A stretch of 64,000 nucleotides of DNA, from contig JAUYVI010000002.1 in the NCBI GenBank assembly GCA_030715195.1, forward strand, positions 310,001 through 374,000, in the 5' to 3' direction. Made by a program: the position numbers and the translations under genes. Origin of the DNA: Dongia sedimenti (lineage in GTDB: Bacteria > Pseudomonadota > Alphaproteobacteria > Dongiales > Dongiaceae). Below the pieces are notes generated by a model. That model was not told the DNA's origin. It made no database searches and was given only the letters and a program-made list of their open reading frames with translations. Within the stretch, counting starts at the first letter, position 1, and each line of letters begins with the position of its first letter. Below, piece after piece: positions 50,515 to 61,704 of the stretch.

Positions 50515-52256
50515 ATGCGCGCAACCATCAAACTGAAGCTGGGAGTGACCTTTGTCGTGGTCATCCTGCTCTCGGCAATCTCCGCTTTCGTGGCCATCTC
50601 GGGGCTCGGCGCCCTGCGCGATTCGGTGGATGAGCTGGTCGATAACGCCGCCCAGCAGGTGTCCCTTTCCGAGCGGCTGGAGGTCAATCTGCTGGCCCTG
50701 GTGCGCGCCGAGAAGAACCTTATTCTCGCCACCGATGCGAGCCATGCGCAGGAGTATGACGGCCAGATCCACAAGCTGCGCCAGGACGGCGTCGCGCTGC
50801 AGAACAAGCTTGCCGCCATCGCGCATGACGAATCCAAGCAGAAACTGGCCGCATTCCAGGCAACCTGGGAGCAGTGGCTGCCGGTGCAGGACAAGATCCG
50901 TGCGGTGATGGCGAGCGTCGACGGACGCACCCAGGCGGAGGAAATCTCCGAAGGCGAAGGCCGGACCCTGGTGCAGCAGGCCGAGGGGCAGCTCGAGGAA
51001 ATCATCGGCCTCAGCGAAGCCTTCATGGAGCAGTCCAAGAAGGATGCCGAGAGCGACTACGAGGAGAACCGCACGCTGCTGATCGTGGCGGTGCTGGCCT
51101 CGCTGCTGGTCGCCATGGGCGCCGGCGTCTGGATCTCGATGACCATCGGCCGCGGCCTCACCCGCGCGGGCAATCTCGCCCAGGCGGTCGCGAACGGCGA
51201 TCTGACCACGACGATCGACAAGATCCCGAATGACGAGATCGGCGACCTGATCGGCCATGTGAATCGCATGGTCGAGCAGCTCCGCATCGTCGTCGCCGAG
51301 GCGCTGAGCGCGGCCGACAACGTTTCGGCGGGGAGCCAGGAGTTGTCGTCGAGCGCGGAAGAGCTGTCGCAGGGTGCGACCGAACAGGCCTCGGCCGCCG
51401 AGGAGGCCTCCTCCTCGATGGAGGAAATGGCCTCCAACATCAAGCAGAACGCCGACAACGCCACCCAGACCGAGAAGATCGCCCGCCAGTCCGCCACCGA
51501 CGCGCAGGCCAGCGGCGACGCGGTCGGCCGCGCGGTCGATGCGATGCAGACCATCGCCGAGAAGATCACCATCGTCCAGGAGATCGCCCGCCAGACGGAC
51601 TTGCTTGCTCTGAACGCGGCGGTCGAAGCGGCCCGCGCCGGCGAGCACGGCAAGGGCTTCGCGGTCGTGGCCTCGGAGGTCCGCAAGCTGGCCGAGCGCA
51701 GCCAGGCGGCCGCGGCCGAGATCGGCACCGTCTCCTCGCAGACCGTGAAGGTCGCGAGAGAGGCCGGCGAGATGCTGACCAAGCTCGTTCCGGACATCAA
51801 GCGCACCGCCGAGCTCGTCTCCGAGATCAGCGCCGCCTGCCGCGAGCAGGATATCGGCTCGGACCAGATCAACCAGGCGATCCAGCAGCTCGACAAGGTG
51901 ACGCAGCAAAACGCGTCCGCCTCCGAGCAGATGTCGGCGACTTCGGAAGAGCTCGCGGCCCAGGCCGAGCAGCTCCAATCCTCCATCGCCTACTTCCGCA
52001 CCAACGATCAGGGAACGCAGACCCGCGCCGTCGCACCGGTGCGCGCCGCCACCGCGCGTCCGAATGTCGTGCACATGACGCCGAAGCCGGCCCCGGCCAA
52101 GGCGTCGAAGGCCAACGGCCATGCCAACGTCAATGAGGCGGCACCGGCCAAGGCCCCGGTCAAGGCGAGGGCCCGGGCCAATGGCCGCGGCGGCTTCGCG
52201 CTCGACATGACGTCGGGCGGTGCGGATTCCCGCGACGCCGAGTTCGAACGGGTCTG

Positions 52257-52257
<1 letters not shown>
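50515..52257 (+). CDS. Methyl-accepting chemotaxis protein, single HAMP
   Basis: A 580-residue receptor with the same plan as the first: TM1 about 9-30, 4HB-type sensor (RAEKNLILA), TM2 about 188-210, one HAMP ([20 protein letters not shown]), then the signalling hairpin and the same tail, [10 protein letters not shown]. Relative to receptor 1 it lacks the second HAMP, which alters the length of the cytoplasmic stalk. The signalling domain is nearly identical in DNA sequence to receptor 1. The stop overlaps the cheR start (TGATG). Confidence 0.94.
51301..52011 (+). repeat. 711-bp near-identical repeat in MCP gene 2
   Basis: Partner of 48997-49707, offset by 2304 bp in direct orientation. Recombination between the copies would remove the second cheW and produce a chimeric receptor. 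Confidence 0.9.
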
Positions 52258-54257
<2,000 letters not shown>

Positions 54258-54258
<1 letters not shown>

Positions 54259-54740
54259 TGGCCATTGAAGAGAGTGGCATCCGCCGGGTCTTCCTGTCGC
54301 CCGGCGGCGTCATTTGCGCGGCCGAACCGACGTTGGTCACGACGGTGCTCGGCTCCTGCGTCTCGGTCACCCTCTGGGACAAGGAGCGCCGGATCGGCGG
54401 CATCAATCACTTCGTCCTGCCGCGTGGCGGGGCCAGCAGCCGCTACGGCGACACCGCGATGCGGGAACTGCTGGACGAAGCGCTCGATCTCGGCGCGCAT
54501 CTCCGGAGCCTGGAAGCCAAGCTGTTCGGCGGCGCCGCGGTGCTGCCGGTCGGCGGCGAGGGCACCGTCGGCACGGCCAATGTCGCCTTCGCGCTGGGCG
54601 AGTTGGCGCGGCGCGGGATCCCGATCGCCGGCCGCCGCACCGGGGGCGCGCGCGGCCGGCTGTTGATCTTCAACACCGAGACCGGCGACGCCTTCGTCCG
54701 CTGGCTGGCCGAGCACGAGCCGCTGCCGGCGGTCTCCTAG
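54258..54740 (+). CDS. cheD: Chemoreceptor glutamine deamidase CheD
   Basis: Deamidates receptor glutamines, and in some bacteria binds CheC-type phosphatases. The 160-residue protein has the catalytic Cys in VLGSCVSVTLWD and His in GGINHFVLPRGG, then EAKLFGGAAVL and RRTGGARGRLLIFNTETGDA. ATG at 54258 shares bases with the cheB stop; a GTG at 54255 is possible. No cheC is seen. It ends the che operon and converges on the MCP-like gene. Confidence 0.95.
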
Positions 54741-54773
54741 TTTCTGGTTGATCTCGCGCCGAGCGGCGCAGGA

Positions 54774-56582
54774 CTAGAAGAAGATGTCGTCGTCACCGCC
54801 GGCGGCCGGCGTCTCCGCAACTGCCGGGAGGTCGCCCTTCAGGATGCGGGCGTGGACTTCGCGTTCGCGGACCATGGTGTACTTCCCGAAGATCGCAGCC
54901 AGGATTCCGCCAGGGTCACCCATCTCCTCGTCGGGCGCAGAATCGCTCTGCACCTCCGCGAGTGCCGCCGAGGCGCGGCGCAGAATGGCGCCGATCTCGG
55001 CCTTGGCGCGGATCTCGCTGGAGGTCTGTTGCAAGGCGGCGGCGACCGTCTGGCTCTCGCGGTCCAGCGTTTCGAGCGCGGCGGCGAGAGCCTCCGCGGT
55101 CCGCGACAGTCGATTGACCGAGTTCACCAGGATATTGGTCAGCTCCGTCACTTCGGCGAGGCGGCGTTTCGGATCGGCGCCGGACGATGTGCCCGCGGCC
55201 TCGACCATGGCGTCGAGATCGGCCAGCACCGCCTCGGCCTCGGTCGCGGTCAGGTTCGAACAGATGCGGAGCTCCTGGGCAATGACGGTCAGCGCCCTGC
55301 CCTCGTTGCCGAGGCGGCTGCTGCGCAGCGTGGTGTTGAGGCCCATCAAGCGGATATCGGATTCCAGCGACTGGATCGCGCTTATGTTGCGCTCCAGCGT
55401 CTTGGTGGTCTCGAGCACGCCGCCCATGACGCTGTCGCCCTCGGTCTGCGCGCCGCGCAGGTCCTCAAGCAAGGAGCGCGCGTGCCGGACATCCTCTTCG
55501 AGCTCGCTCAGGAAGCTGCCCGCCTGCACCCCGCCGGAGGAATAGGTCTGCTGCCCGAGCCCGGCGATCTCCCGCGCGTCGCCGGCAAGCTGCTCGAGCG
55601 AAGCGGCGATTTCGCCGACCTGGGCGTCGAGCTCGTCGGCGGTGTCGGTGAGCTGGGCCAGCGAGAGCGCGCAGATCGCGCCCAGCAGGCGCTGCTTGTC
55701 CTCGGCCGGAACCGCGCCGAGATCGAAATCGACGGCAGCCTGGGTCTGGCGACCGAACAGGCGCGCGGCCAAGGTCAGCGCGAATTCCGAATGCTCGATG
55801 CGCTGGCGGCTGGTATCGCCGATCTGCATCGCCATCACGGCGCTACCGACCCTGGCGCCGACCTGGACGGTCTTGCGCTGGATCTCGGCGGCGGTGTTCT
55901 CGGCCTGGCGGCGGCGCCCGGCGATCGCCGCGACGCTGCGCGACAGCTGGTCGGGAATGGTGCGGATCGCCTGGTCGCGCTGCTGCGCCAGCGCGCGCTG
56001 GCTGACGGTCGCATCGCGCAAGCGCTGCGACATGCCGTCGAGCTGCTCGGCGAAACCGTCGAGATTCTCCTCGGCGATCTTCATGGCGCGGGTGATCTCC
56101 TCGGCGAAGGTGGAGAACCCCTCGCCGCCGGTGCCGAGATGCGCGGCCGCGATCTTGGCGTTGACCGCCAGCACGTCCACCGCCTTCACCGCCTTGCGCA
56201 TTCGGCCGACCCGGCCGGTGGTGGCCGTGGTCAAGCCGGTGATGCGTCCGAGCACGGCCTCGCTGTCGCGCGGGGCATCGGCGAGCGCGCCGATCCGCGC
56301 CGCGACCTGCGACAGGTCCGCGGTCGCCTGCACAAGCTCGCTGCTGCCGAGCTCTTCCATCAGCGTCTTGAAGGTCGCCGTCAGTCCGTCGATCGTGTTG
56401 ATCGAGGCTTCCAGCCGTTGTCCGATGCCGACGAAGGTGCCTTCGGTCATGGCGGCGGCCTGGCCGATCTCGCCCAGGACCCGCTCCAGCGCGTCGAGCG
56501 ATCCGAACGGGTCGGGGGTGCTCTGTGGCGCTGTCGCGCCGGCAACGGCGGTCGAAGCGCCGCCCTCAGCCACAAAATTCAT
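54774..56582 (-). CDS. Soluble MCP-like protein with two degenerate signalling tips
   Basis: A 602-residue helical protein with no signal peptide or membrane segment. Two segments resemble the receptor hairpin tip ([14 protein letters not shown]): VDVLAVNAKIAAAHLGTGGE at about residues 134-153 and DIRLMGLNTTLRSSRLGNEG at about 420-440. Both lack the usual EAARAGE core. The C-terminus is acidic and ends in DDDIFF, somewhat like CheY-binding tails of CheZ or switch proteins. It lies between cheD and fliF on the opposite strand. It could be an array component, a CheY-P sink or a phosphatase-like regulator. Function is unknown. Confidence 0.7.
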   Translation of the reverse strand: MNFVAEGGASTAVAGATAPQSTPDPFGSLDALERVLGEIGQAAAMTEGTFVGIGQRLEASINTIDGLTATFKTLMEELGSSELVQATADLSQVAARIGALADAPRDSEAVLGRITGLTTATTGRVGRMRKAVKAVDVLAVNAKIAAAHLGTGGEGFSTFAEEITRAMKIAEENLDGFAEQLDGMSQRLRDATVSQRALAQQRDQAIRTIPDQLSRSVAAIAGRRRQAENTAAEIQRKTVQVGARVGSAVMAMQIGDTSRQRIEHSEFALTLAARLFGRQTQAAVDFDLGAVPAEDKQRLLGAICALSLAQLTDTADELDAQVGEIAASLEQLAGDAREIAGLGQQTYSSGGVQAGSFLSELEEDVRHARSLLEDLRGAQTEGDSVMGGVLETTKTLERNISAIQSLESDIRLMGLNTTLRSSRLGNEGRALTVIAQELRICSNLTATEAEAVLADLDAMVEAAGTSSGADPKRRLAEVTELTNILVNSVNRLSRTAEALAAALETLDRESQTVAAALQQTSSEIRAKAEIGAILRRASAALAEVQSDSAPDEEMGDPGGILAAIFGKYTMVREREVHARILKGDLPAVAETPAAGGDDDIFF

Positions 56583-56805
56583 GCCGCGATGATCCGCTGT
56601 CCGCCGACGGTTGAGTCGCCAGAACGCGCATCGTGATCGCTTTCACCTGTGCGTTCCACTGACCGCGAAAGTAGCGGGTCGCGGCTTAAGGATGGGTAAA
56701 CCGACGGAGATCAAGTGTTCCCGCTCCACCCGGTTGGCGGCGGTTCGGCGCACTGGCATTCCGAATCGGCGCGAATCGGCCGCGCTAGGCAAGAATTTCC
56801 CCGTG

Positions 56806-56820
56806 TTAATCTTTCTTTAG
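56806..56820 (+). promoter_or_regulatory. CtrA box upstream of fliF
   Basis: TTAA-N7-TTAG, one base from the TTAA-N7-TTAA consensus, 138 bp upstream of fliF. Caulobacter fliF is activated by CtrA through such a box. Confidence 0.6.
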
Positions 56821-56827
56821 GAGATCC

Positions 56828-56842
56828 CGGCATATTTTGCCT
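56828..56842. promoter_or_regulatory. FlbD-type repeat next to the fliF CtrA box
   Basis: CGGCA-TATTT-TGCCT matches 9 of 10 arm positions and starts 8 bp after the CtrA box. In Caulobacter FlbD binds near the fliF promoter and represses it; the arrangement here suggests the same. Confidence 0.55.
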
Positions 56843-56957
56843 CCTGCGGACGGCGTTTTGCCATCGAAGACCGGGATTCTCCTAAAATTTTACCGGTAAT
56901 TTCGATGCATTTGCCGAGGATTTGAACGGCTCGCTTCGGTGACGATCGACGCGGGAA

Positions 56958-58661
56958 ATGAGGGTGGAAGACGTGAACTCGCTGATGCAAACCCTGCGCA
57001 ACCTCGGACCGCTCCGGCTGGCCAGCCTGGGCGCCATTGGTTTTGCGCTCATTGCCTTCTTCGTGTTCGTCGTGGCGCGGATGACCTCGCCCGGCTACGG
57101 ACTGCTCTACAGCGGCCTTGAGCCGTCGGATTCGCAGGCGATCGTCCAGCGCCTTGATACCCAGAACATTCCCTATCAGCTGAAGGCGGACGGCTCGGAA
57201 ATCCTGGTCCCGCAGGATCAGGTGACCAAGCTGCGCCTTTCGCTCGCCAGCGAAGGCGTGCCGTCGGGCGGTTCGATCGGCTACGAGATCTTCGACCGCG
57301 CAGATGCGCTCGGCACCACCAACTTCGTGCAGCAGATCAATCAGATCCGCGCGCTGGAAGGCGAACTGGCGCGCACCATCCGCTCGCTTAAGCAGGTGAA
57401 ATCGGCCCGCGTGCATCTCGTCATGCCGAAGCGCGAGCTGTTTTCCAAGGACCAGGCCGAGCCCACCGCTTCCGTCGTCCTGGTGCTCCAGGGCGGCTCG
57501 CTCGACAAGGAGCAGGTGAGTGCCATCCAGCACCTGATCTCGTCCTCGATTCCCGGCATGAAGGCCAACAACGTCTCGGTCATCGACAACAAAGGCAACC
57601 TCTTGGCCCGCGGCGCCGACGGCGGCGAAGGCCAGGACAGCGCCAACATGGAGGACATGCGGCGCTCCTACGAGGTCCGGATGACCCGCTCGATCGAGGA
57701 CCTGCTGGCCCAGACGCTCGGCCCGGATAAGATCCGCGCCGAGGTCAACGCCGATCTCGACTTCAACCAGGTCACCACCAACACCGAGAACTTCAATCCC
57801 GACGGCCAGGTTGTCCGCTCCACCCAGACGGTGGAAGAGAACGACAGCAGCCAAGATCGTCAGCAGGAGAACAACGTCTCGGTCGCCAACAACATTCCGA
57901 ACCCGCCGGCCCAGCAGAACGGCGCCGGCTCGAACAGCCAGTCGCAGAACCAACGCAACGAAGAGACCGTCAACTACGAAATCTCCAAGACCACCCAGGT
58001 CGAAGTGAAGCATTCCGGCACGGTGAAGCGGATTTCCGCGGCGGTGCTGGTCGACGGCACTTACAAGCCCGATGCCAACGGTACCCCGGTCTATACGCCG
58101 CGTCCGCAAGCCGAGCTCGACCAGATCGCGACGCTGGTGAAGTCGGCGATCGGCTTCGACGAGAAGCGCGGCGACGTGGTCCAGGTCGTCAACATGCAGT
58201 TCACCGCGCCGGACGAGAGCCTGACGCAGCCCTTCGAGATTCTCGGCTTCGAGAAGCAGGATCTGATGCGGATCGCCGAGTTGCTGGTGCTTTCGGTGAT
58301 TGCGGTCCTGGTCCTGTTGCTGGTGGTTCGGCCGCTGCTCAATCGCCTGCTGGCCCTGCCCGGTGTTGCCCAGCCCGGGCTGGCGCTGGCCGGTCCGGCC
58401 GGCGCCGCGCTGCCGCCGGGCGCCGCCGCCGCGCTCGCCATCCCCGGACCGGGCGGCGCCGCCGCCCTGCCCGGCATGAGCGCCGCCGAAGGCATGATCG
58501 AGGCCGACAACATGGCCGAAGAGATCGACCAGATGATCGACATCAACCAGGTGGAAGGCCGGGTCCGCGCCTCGTCGCTGAAGCGGATCAGCGACCTCGT
58601 GGACCAGCATCCGGAGCAGGCGATGAATATCATGCGCGGCTGGATGAACGCGGACCAGTAG
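56958..58661 (+). CDS. fliF: Flagellar MS-ring protein FliF
   Basis: Inner-membrane ring on which the motor is built; 567 residues. TM1 is about 22-43, followed by SPGYGLLYSGLEPSDSQAIV and the ring-building motifs LRLSLASEGVPSGGSIGYEI and ALEGELARTIRSLKQVKSAR. The periplasmic region includes a Gln/Asn-rich linker (about 290-335). TM2 is about 440-460. The C-terminal tail, with EIDQMIDINQVEGRVRASSL, binds FliG. ATG at 56958 is used; GTG at 56973 and ATG at 56985 are alternatives. It heads a seven-gene operon. Confidence 0.96.
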   Translation: MRVEDVNSLMQTLRNLGPLRLASLGAIGFALIAFFVFVVARMTSPGYGLLYSGLEPSDSQAIVQRLDTQNIPYQLKADGSEILVPQDQVTKLRLSLASEGVPSGGSIGYEIFDRADALGTTNFVQQINQIRALEGELARTIRSLKQVKSARVHLVMPKRELFSKDQAEPTASVVLVLQGGSLDKEQVSAIQHLISSSIPGMKANNVSVIDNKGNLLARGADGGEGQDSANMEDMRRSYEVRMTRSIEDLLAQTLGPDKIRAEVNADLDFNQVTTNTENFNPDGQVVRSTQTVEENDSSQDRQQENNVSVANNIPNPPAQQNGAGSNSQSQNQRNEETVNYEISKTTQVEVKHSGTVKRISAAVLVDGTYKPDANGTPVYTPRPQAELDQIATLVKSAIGFDEKRGDVVQVVNMQFTAPDESLTQPFEILGFEKQDLMRIAELLVLSVIAVLVLLLVVRPLLNRLLALPGVAQPGLALAGPAGAALPPGAAAALAIPGPGGAAALPGMSAAEGMIEADNMAEEIDQMIDINQVEGRVRASSLKRISDLVDQHPEQAMNIMRGWMNADQ

Positions 58662-58679
58662 GACAGGGAACAGAGAACC

Positions 58680-59696
58680 ATGCGCGCCAAAGACGATTAC
58701 CGTGCCCTGACCGGAGCCCAGAAGTCGGCCCTGCTGCTGATGTCGGTCGGCGAGGAAAGTGCCGCGAAGATCTTCGCGCTGATGCATGACGACGAGATCA
58801 AGGAGATCTCGCAGACCATGGCCAATCTCGGCACGGTGAGCTCGACGGTGATCGAGCGCCTGTTCGTCGAGTTCGCCGACCAGATTTCCTCGACCGGTGC
58901 CTTGACCGGCACGTTCGAGACCACCGAGCGGCTGCTGGGCAAGGTGCTCGACAAGAGCAAGGTCGACGCGATCATGGAGGAGATCCGTGGTCCCGCCGGC
59001 CGGACCATGTGGGACAAGCTCAGCAACGTGAACGAAACCGTGCTGGCGAACTACCTGAAGAATGAATACCCACAGACCGTGGCGGTCGTGCTGTCCAAGG
59101 TCCGCTCCGACCATGCTTCGCGCGTGCTGGCGATGCTGCCGGAGGCCTTCGCCATGGAGGTCGTGATGCGCATGCTGCGCATGGAGGCGATCCAGAAGGA
59201 CGTGCTGGAGGACGTGGAACGGACGCTGCGCAACGAGTTCCTCTCCAACCTCGCGCGCTCGAGCCGCCGCGACGCCCACGAGATGATCGCGGAAATCTTC
59301 AACAATCTCGACCGCACCACCGAGCAGCGGTTCATGAACGCGCTCGAGGAGCGCAACCGGGATTCCGCCGAAAAGGTGAAGTCGCTGATGTTCACCTTCG
59401 AGGATCTCGGCAAGCTCGATCCGGGCGGCGCCCAGACCCTGCTCCGCAACGTCGACAAGGCGAAGCTGCCGATGGCGCTCAAGGGCGCGTCCGAGGCGCT
59501 GCGCGAACTGTTCCTCGGCAACATGTCGGAGCGCGCCTCGAAGATGCTGCGCGAGGACATGGCGGCGATGGGTCCGGTCCGCCTGCGCGACGTCGAGGAG
59601 GCGCAGATGGCGATGGTCAACATGGCGAAGGAGCTGGCGTCCAAAGGCGAAATCGTCCTTTCCGACAAGAAGGGCGAAGACGAGTTGATTTACTAG
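58680..59696 (+). CDS. fliG: Flagellar motor switch protein FliG
   Basis: Rotor protein that contacts FliF, FliM and the stator; 338 residues. N-terminal [20 protein letters not shown], middle domain [20 protein letters not shown] (variant of EHPQ), and the C-terminal torque domain around [20 protein letters not shown], where conserved charges lie. It is 18 bp after fliF. FliM is not in the window. Confidence 0.96.
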   Translation: MRAKDDYRALTGAQKSALLLMSVGEESAAKIFALMHDDEIKEISQTMANLGTVSSTVIERLFVEFADQISSTGALTGTFETTERLLGKVLDKSKVDAIMEEIRGPAGRTMWDKLSNVNETVLANYLKNEYPQTVAVVLSKVRSDHASRVLAMLPEAFAMEVVMRMLRMEAIQKDVLEDVERTLRNEFLSNLARSSRRDAHEMIAEIFNNLDRTTEQRFMNALEERNRDSAEKVKSLMFTFEDLGKLDPGGAQTLLRNVDKAKLPMALKGASEALRELFLGNMSERASKMLREDMAAMGPVRLRDVEEAQMAMVNMAKELASKGEIVLSDKKGEDELIY

Positions 59697-59700
59697 CGCG

Positions 59701-60408
59701 ATGGCAAGGGTGGGCAAAGTGGCCGTGGTGCGCAAATTCACCTTCGACAACGACTTCGATGCGCCGAAAGCGACGGCGCCGAAGTCCGCGCCGGAGTTCG
59801 TGGTCGAGGACCTGCCGCCCCCGCCACCGCCACCGCCGACCTTCTCGGAGGCGGAACTGGAGGCGGCCGTCGCGGAGGCGCGCAAGGCCGGGCTCGCCGA
59901 AGGCCAGGCCAAGGGCAAGGCCGACGCGACCGCGCAGACCGAGCGCCAGACCGCGACGGCCCTGAACGCGATCGCCACACATTTCACCAAGATCGACGGC
60001 GAGGTCCAGGCGGCGACCGGAGTGCTGCGCGAGACGACGATCGAGATCAGCCTGGCGATGGTGCGCCGGCTCTTTCCCGAGTTCGCGCGTCGGCACGGGC
60101 TGGAGGAAGTGAAGGAATTGCTGGGTCGCTGCCTCGATACGCTGCGGACCGAGCCGCGCTTCACGGTCCGGATCGCGAGTGGCCAGGCAGAGATTCTGCA
60201 GGGCGAAGTGGAGAAGCTCGCCCAGTCGCGCGGCTTCGAAGGCCGCATCGTGGTGGCGGCGGACGAGAGCCTGAAGCCCGGCGATTGCCGGATCGAATGG
60301 AGCCAGGGCGGAATGATCAGGAATGCCGAAGAAATCTGGAACGCGATCGAAGCGGCGATGGAACAGGCTTTGATCTCAACCGAGGACGCTGCCGCCCCAG
60401 GGGTTTGA
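59701..60408 (+). CDS. fliH: Flagellar export regulator FliH
   Basis: A 235-residue FliH-type protein that tethers and regulates the export ATPase FliI. Residues 30-60 contain a Pro-rich stretch (PPPPPPPPTF), followed by a long Ala/Glu-rich helix AVAEARKAGLAEGQAKGKAD typical of the family. The C-terminal part includes IEISLAMVRRLFPEFARRHG and GDCRIEWSQGGMI, as in the V-ATPase E-like domain. It is four bases after fliG. The fliI gene is not in the window. Confidence 0.85.
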   Translation: MARVGKVAVVRKFTFDNDFDAPKATAPKSAPEFVVEDLPPPPPPPPTFSEAELEAAVAEARKAGLAEGQAKGKADATAQTERQTATALNAIATHFTKIDGEVQAATGVLRETTIEISLAMVRRLFPEFARRHGLEEVKELLGRCLDTLRTEPRFTVRIASGQAEILQGEVEKLAQSRGFEGRIVVAADESLKPGDCRIEWSQGGMIRNAEEIWNAIEAAMEQALISTEDAAAPGV

Positions 60409-60434
60409 CCCTGGCGGATTGATAGGAGTTTCAA

Positions 60435-60773
60435 ATGGGCGACGAAGAAAACCTGCAACTGACCGAGTTCGAGAACGCCGCCGCCGGCGACGCTCCGGAA
60501 AGCGCCGCCGAGCCCGGACGCGGCACCTCGAAGGAGCTGGACGCCGTCTATGATGTGCCGGTCCAGGTCTCCGCGGTGCTGGGGCGGGCCCAGATGCAGG
60601 TCAGCCAGTTGCTGAAGCTGGGCCGCGGCGCGGTCGTGGAACTCGACCGCAAGGTCGGCGAGGCGGTGGACATCTACGTCAACAACCGCCTGGTCGCCCG
60701 CGGCGAGGTCGTCGTGGTGGAAGACCGCCTCGGCGTGACCATGACCGAGATCATCAAGACCGACCGCGCGTGA
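60435..60773 (+). CDS. fliN: Flagellar motor switch protein FliN
   Basis: C-ring protein of 112 residues with a single SpoA domain: VPVQVSAVLGRAQMQVSQLL, KLGRGAVVELDRKVGEAVDI and VNNRLVARGEVVVVEDRLGV. The first 30 residues are acidic and disordered. GATAGGAG is well placed upstream of the ATG. It is 26 bp after fliH. It helps pass the CheY-P signal to the rotor and docks FliH. Confidence 0.96.
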   Translation: MGDEENLQLTEFENAAAGDAPESAAEPGRGTSKELDAVYDVPVQVSAVLGRAQMQVSQLLKLGRGAVVELDRKVGEAVDIYVNNRLVARGEVVVVEDRLGVTMTEIIKTDRA

Positions 60774-60808
60774 GCGTGACGGCGAATCGTTGAATCGGGA
60801 ACCGAACC

Positions 60809-61693
60809 ATGGCTGAAGCAGCAGGCGAACGCGGCGAGAACCGACTCGAAGCCGATGCGTTTACGCGGCGCGGCGAAACGCCGGTGCGGATCTCGCCGCG
60901 CCAGGGCGGCATCGATTTCGCGACCCTCATCGGCCTGTTCGGCGCGTTCGCCCTGATCCTCGGCGCGATCCTGCTGGAAGGCAAATCGACCGCCTTCATC
61001 AACATACCCTTCGTCAACTTGCCCGCGATCATGCTGGTCGTGTTCGGCACCTTCGCCGTGACCATGGTCAGCTATTCGGTCCAGGAAGTATTCCAGGCGC
61101 AGCCGATCATGCTGCGCACCCTGTTCCGCTCCGGCCAGTCGCCGAACGACGCCGCGATGCGCATGCTGCAGCTGGCCGAGCGCGCGCGCCGCCGCGGCAT
61201 CCTGCAGCTCCAATCCGAACTCTACGGCCTGCGCCCCGAGCCTTTCCTGCACCGCTCGATGACCATGCTGGTGGACGGCATCGCGGTCGAGGAGATCGAG
61301 CGAAACCTGACCTTCGAGACCCATGCCATGATGCAGCGCCATGTCCGTTCGGCCGGCATCCTGCGCCGCGCGGCGGAAGTGGCGCCGGCCATGGGCCTGA
61401 TCGGCACGCTGGTCGGCCTGGTGCAGATGCTGGGCAGCCTCAACGATCCGGAATCGATCGGCCCGGCCATGGCGGTGGCGCTCCTGACCACTCTCTACGG
61501 CGCCCTGCTCGCCAACGTCGTATTCCTGCCGCTCGCTTCCAAGCTCGAGCGCAACTCGGCGACCGAGCTTCTGATCAATCAGATCTACATCCTCGGCTCG
61601 ACCTCGATCGGGCGGCAGGAGAATCCCCGCCGATTGGAGCTCGTGCTCAACACCATTCTGCCCGCGAGCCAGCGGGTGAAGTATTTCGACTAA
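60809..61693 (+). CDS. motA: MotA/PomA-type stator proton-channel protein
   Basis: Stator subunit, 294 residues, with a 34-residue hydrophilic leader before TM1. Four membrane segments are expected: about 35-55, 68-90, 190-210 and 220-245. Conserved motifs are GGIDFATLIGLFGAFALILG, the cytoplasmic loop with YGLRPEPFLHRSMTMLVDGI, and APAMGLIGTLVGLVQMLGSL with LLTTLYGALLANVVFLPLAS. It sits within the basal-body operon, 35 bp after fliN. No motB is adjacent, so its partner must be encoded elsewhere. Confidence 0.92.
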   Translation: MAEAAGERGENRLEADAFTRRGETPVRISPRQGGIDFATLIGLFGAFALILGAILLEGKSTAFINIPFVNLPAIMLVVFGTFAVTMVSYSVQEVFQAQPIMLRTLFRSGQSPNDAAMRMLQLAERARRRGILQLQSELYGLRPEPFLHRSMTMLVDGIAVEEIERNLTFETHAMMQRHVRSAGILRRAAEVAPAMGLIGTLVGLVQMLGSLNDPESIGPAMAVALLTTLYGALLANVVFLPLASKLERNSATELLINQIYILGSTSIGRQENPRRLELVLNTILPASQRVKYFD

Positions 61694-61704
61694 GGAGACT
61701 GAAG

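Larger units (their letters stand above)
56583..56957. promoter_or_regulatory. Divergent region, MCP-like gene / fliF operon
   Basis: A 375-bp region. It holds a CtrA-like box directly followed by an FlbD-type repeat (both listed), then about 115 bp to the fliF start. No full sigma-54 match was found, which fits fliF being an early, CtrA-driven flagellar operon. Confidence 0.55.

Noticed and set aside
56734..56750. GG-N10-GC matches upstream of fliF (for example TGGCGGCGGTTCGGC)
   Set aside because: Only the invariant dinucleotides match, the rest of both elements does not, and fliF is expected to use CtrA instead of sigma-54.
56817..60458. A 1213-codon minus-strand open frame opposite fliF-fliG-fliH
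   Set aside because: It spans several convincing genes and gives His/Leu/Val-rich sequence without domains, so it is an antisense shadow.
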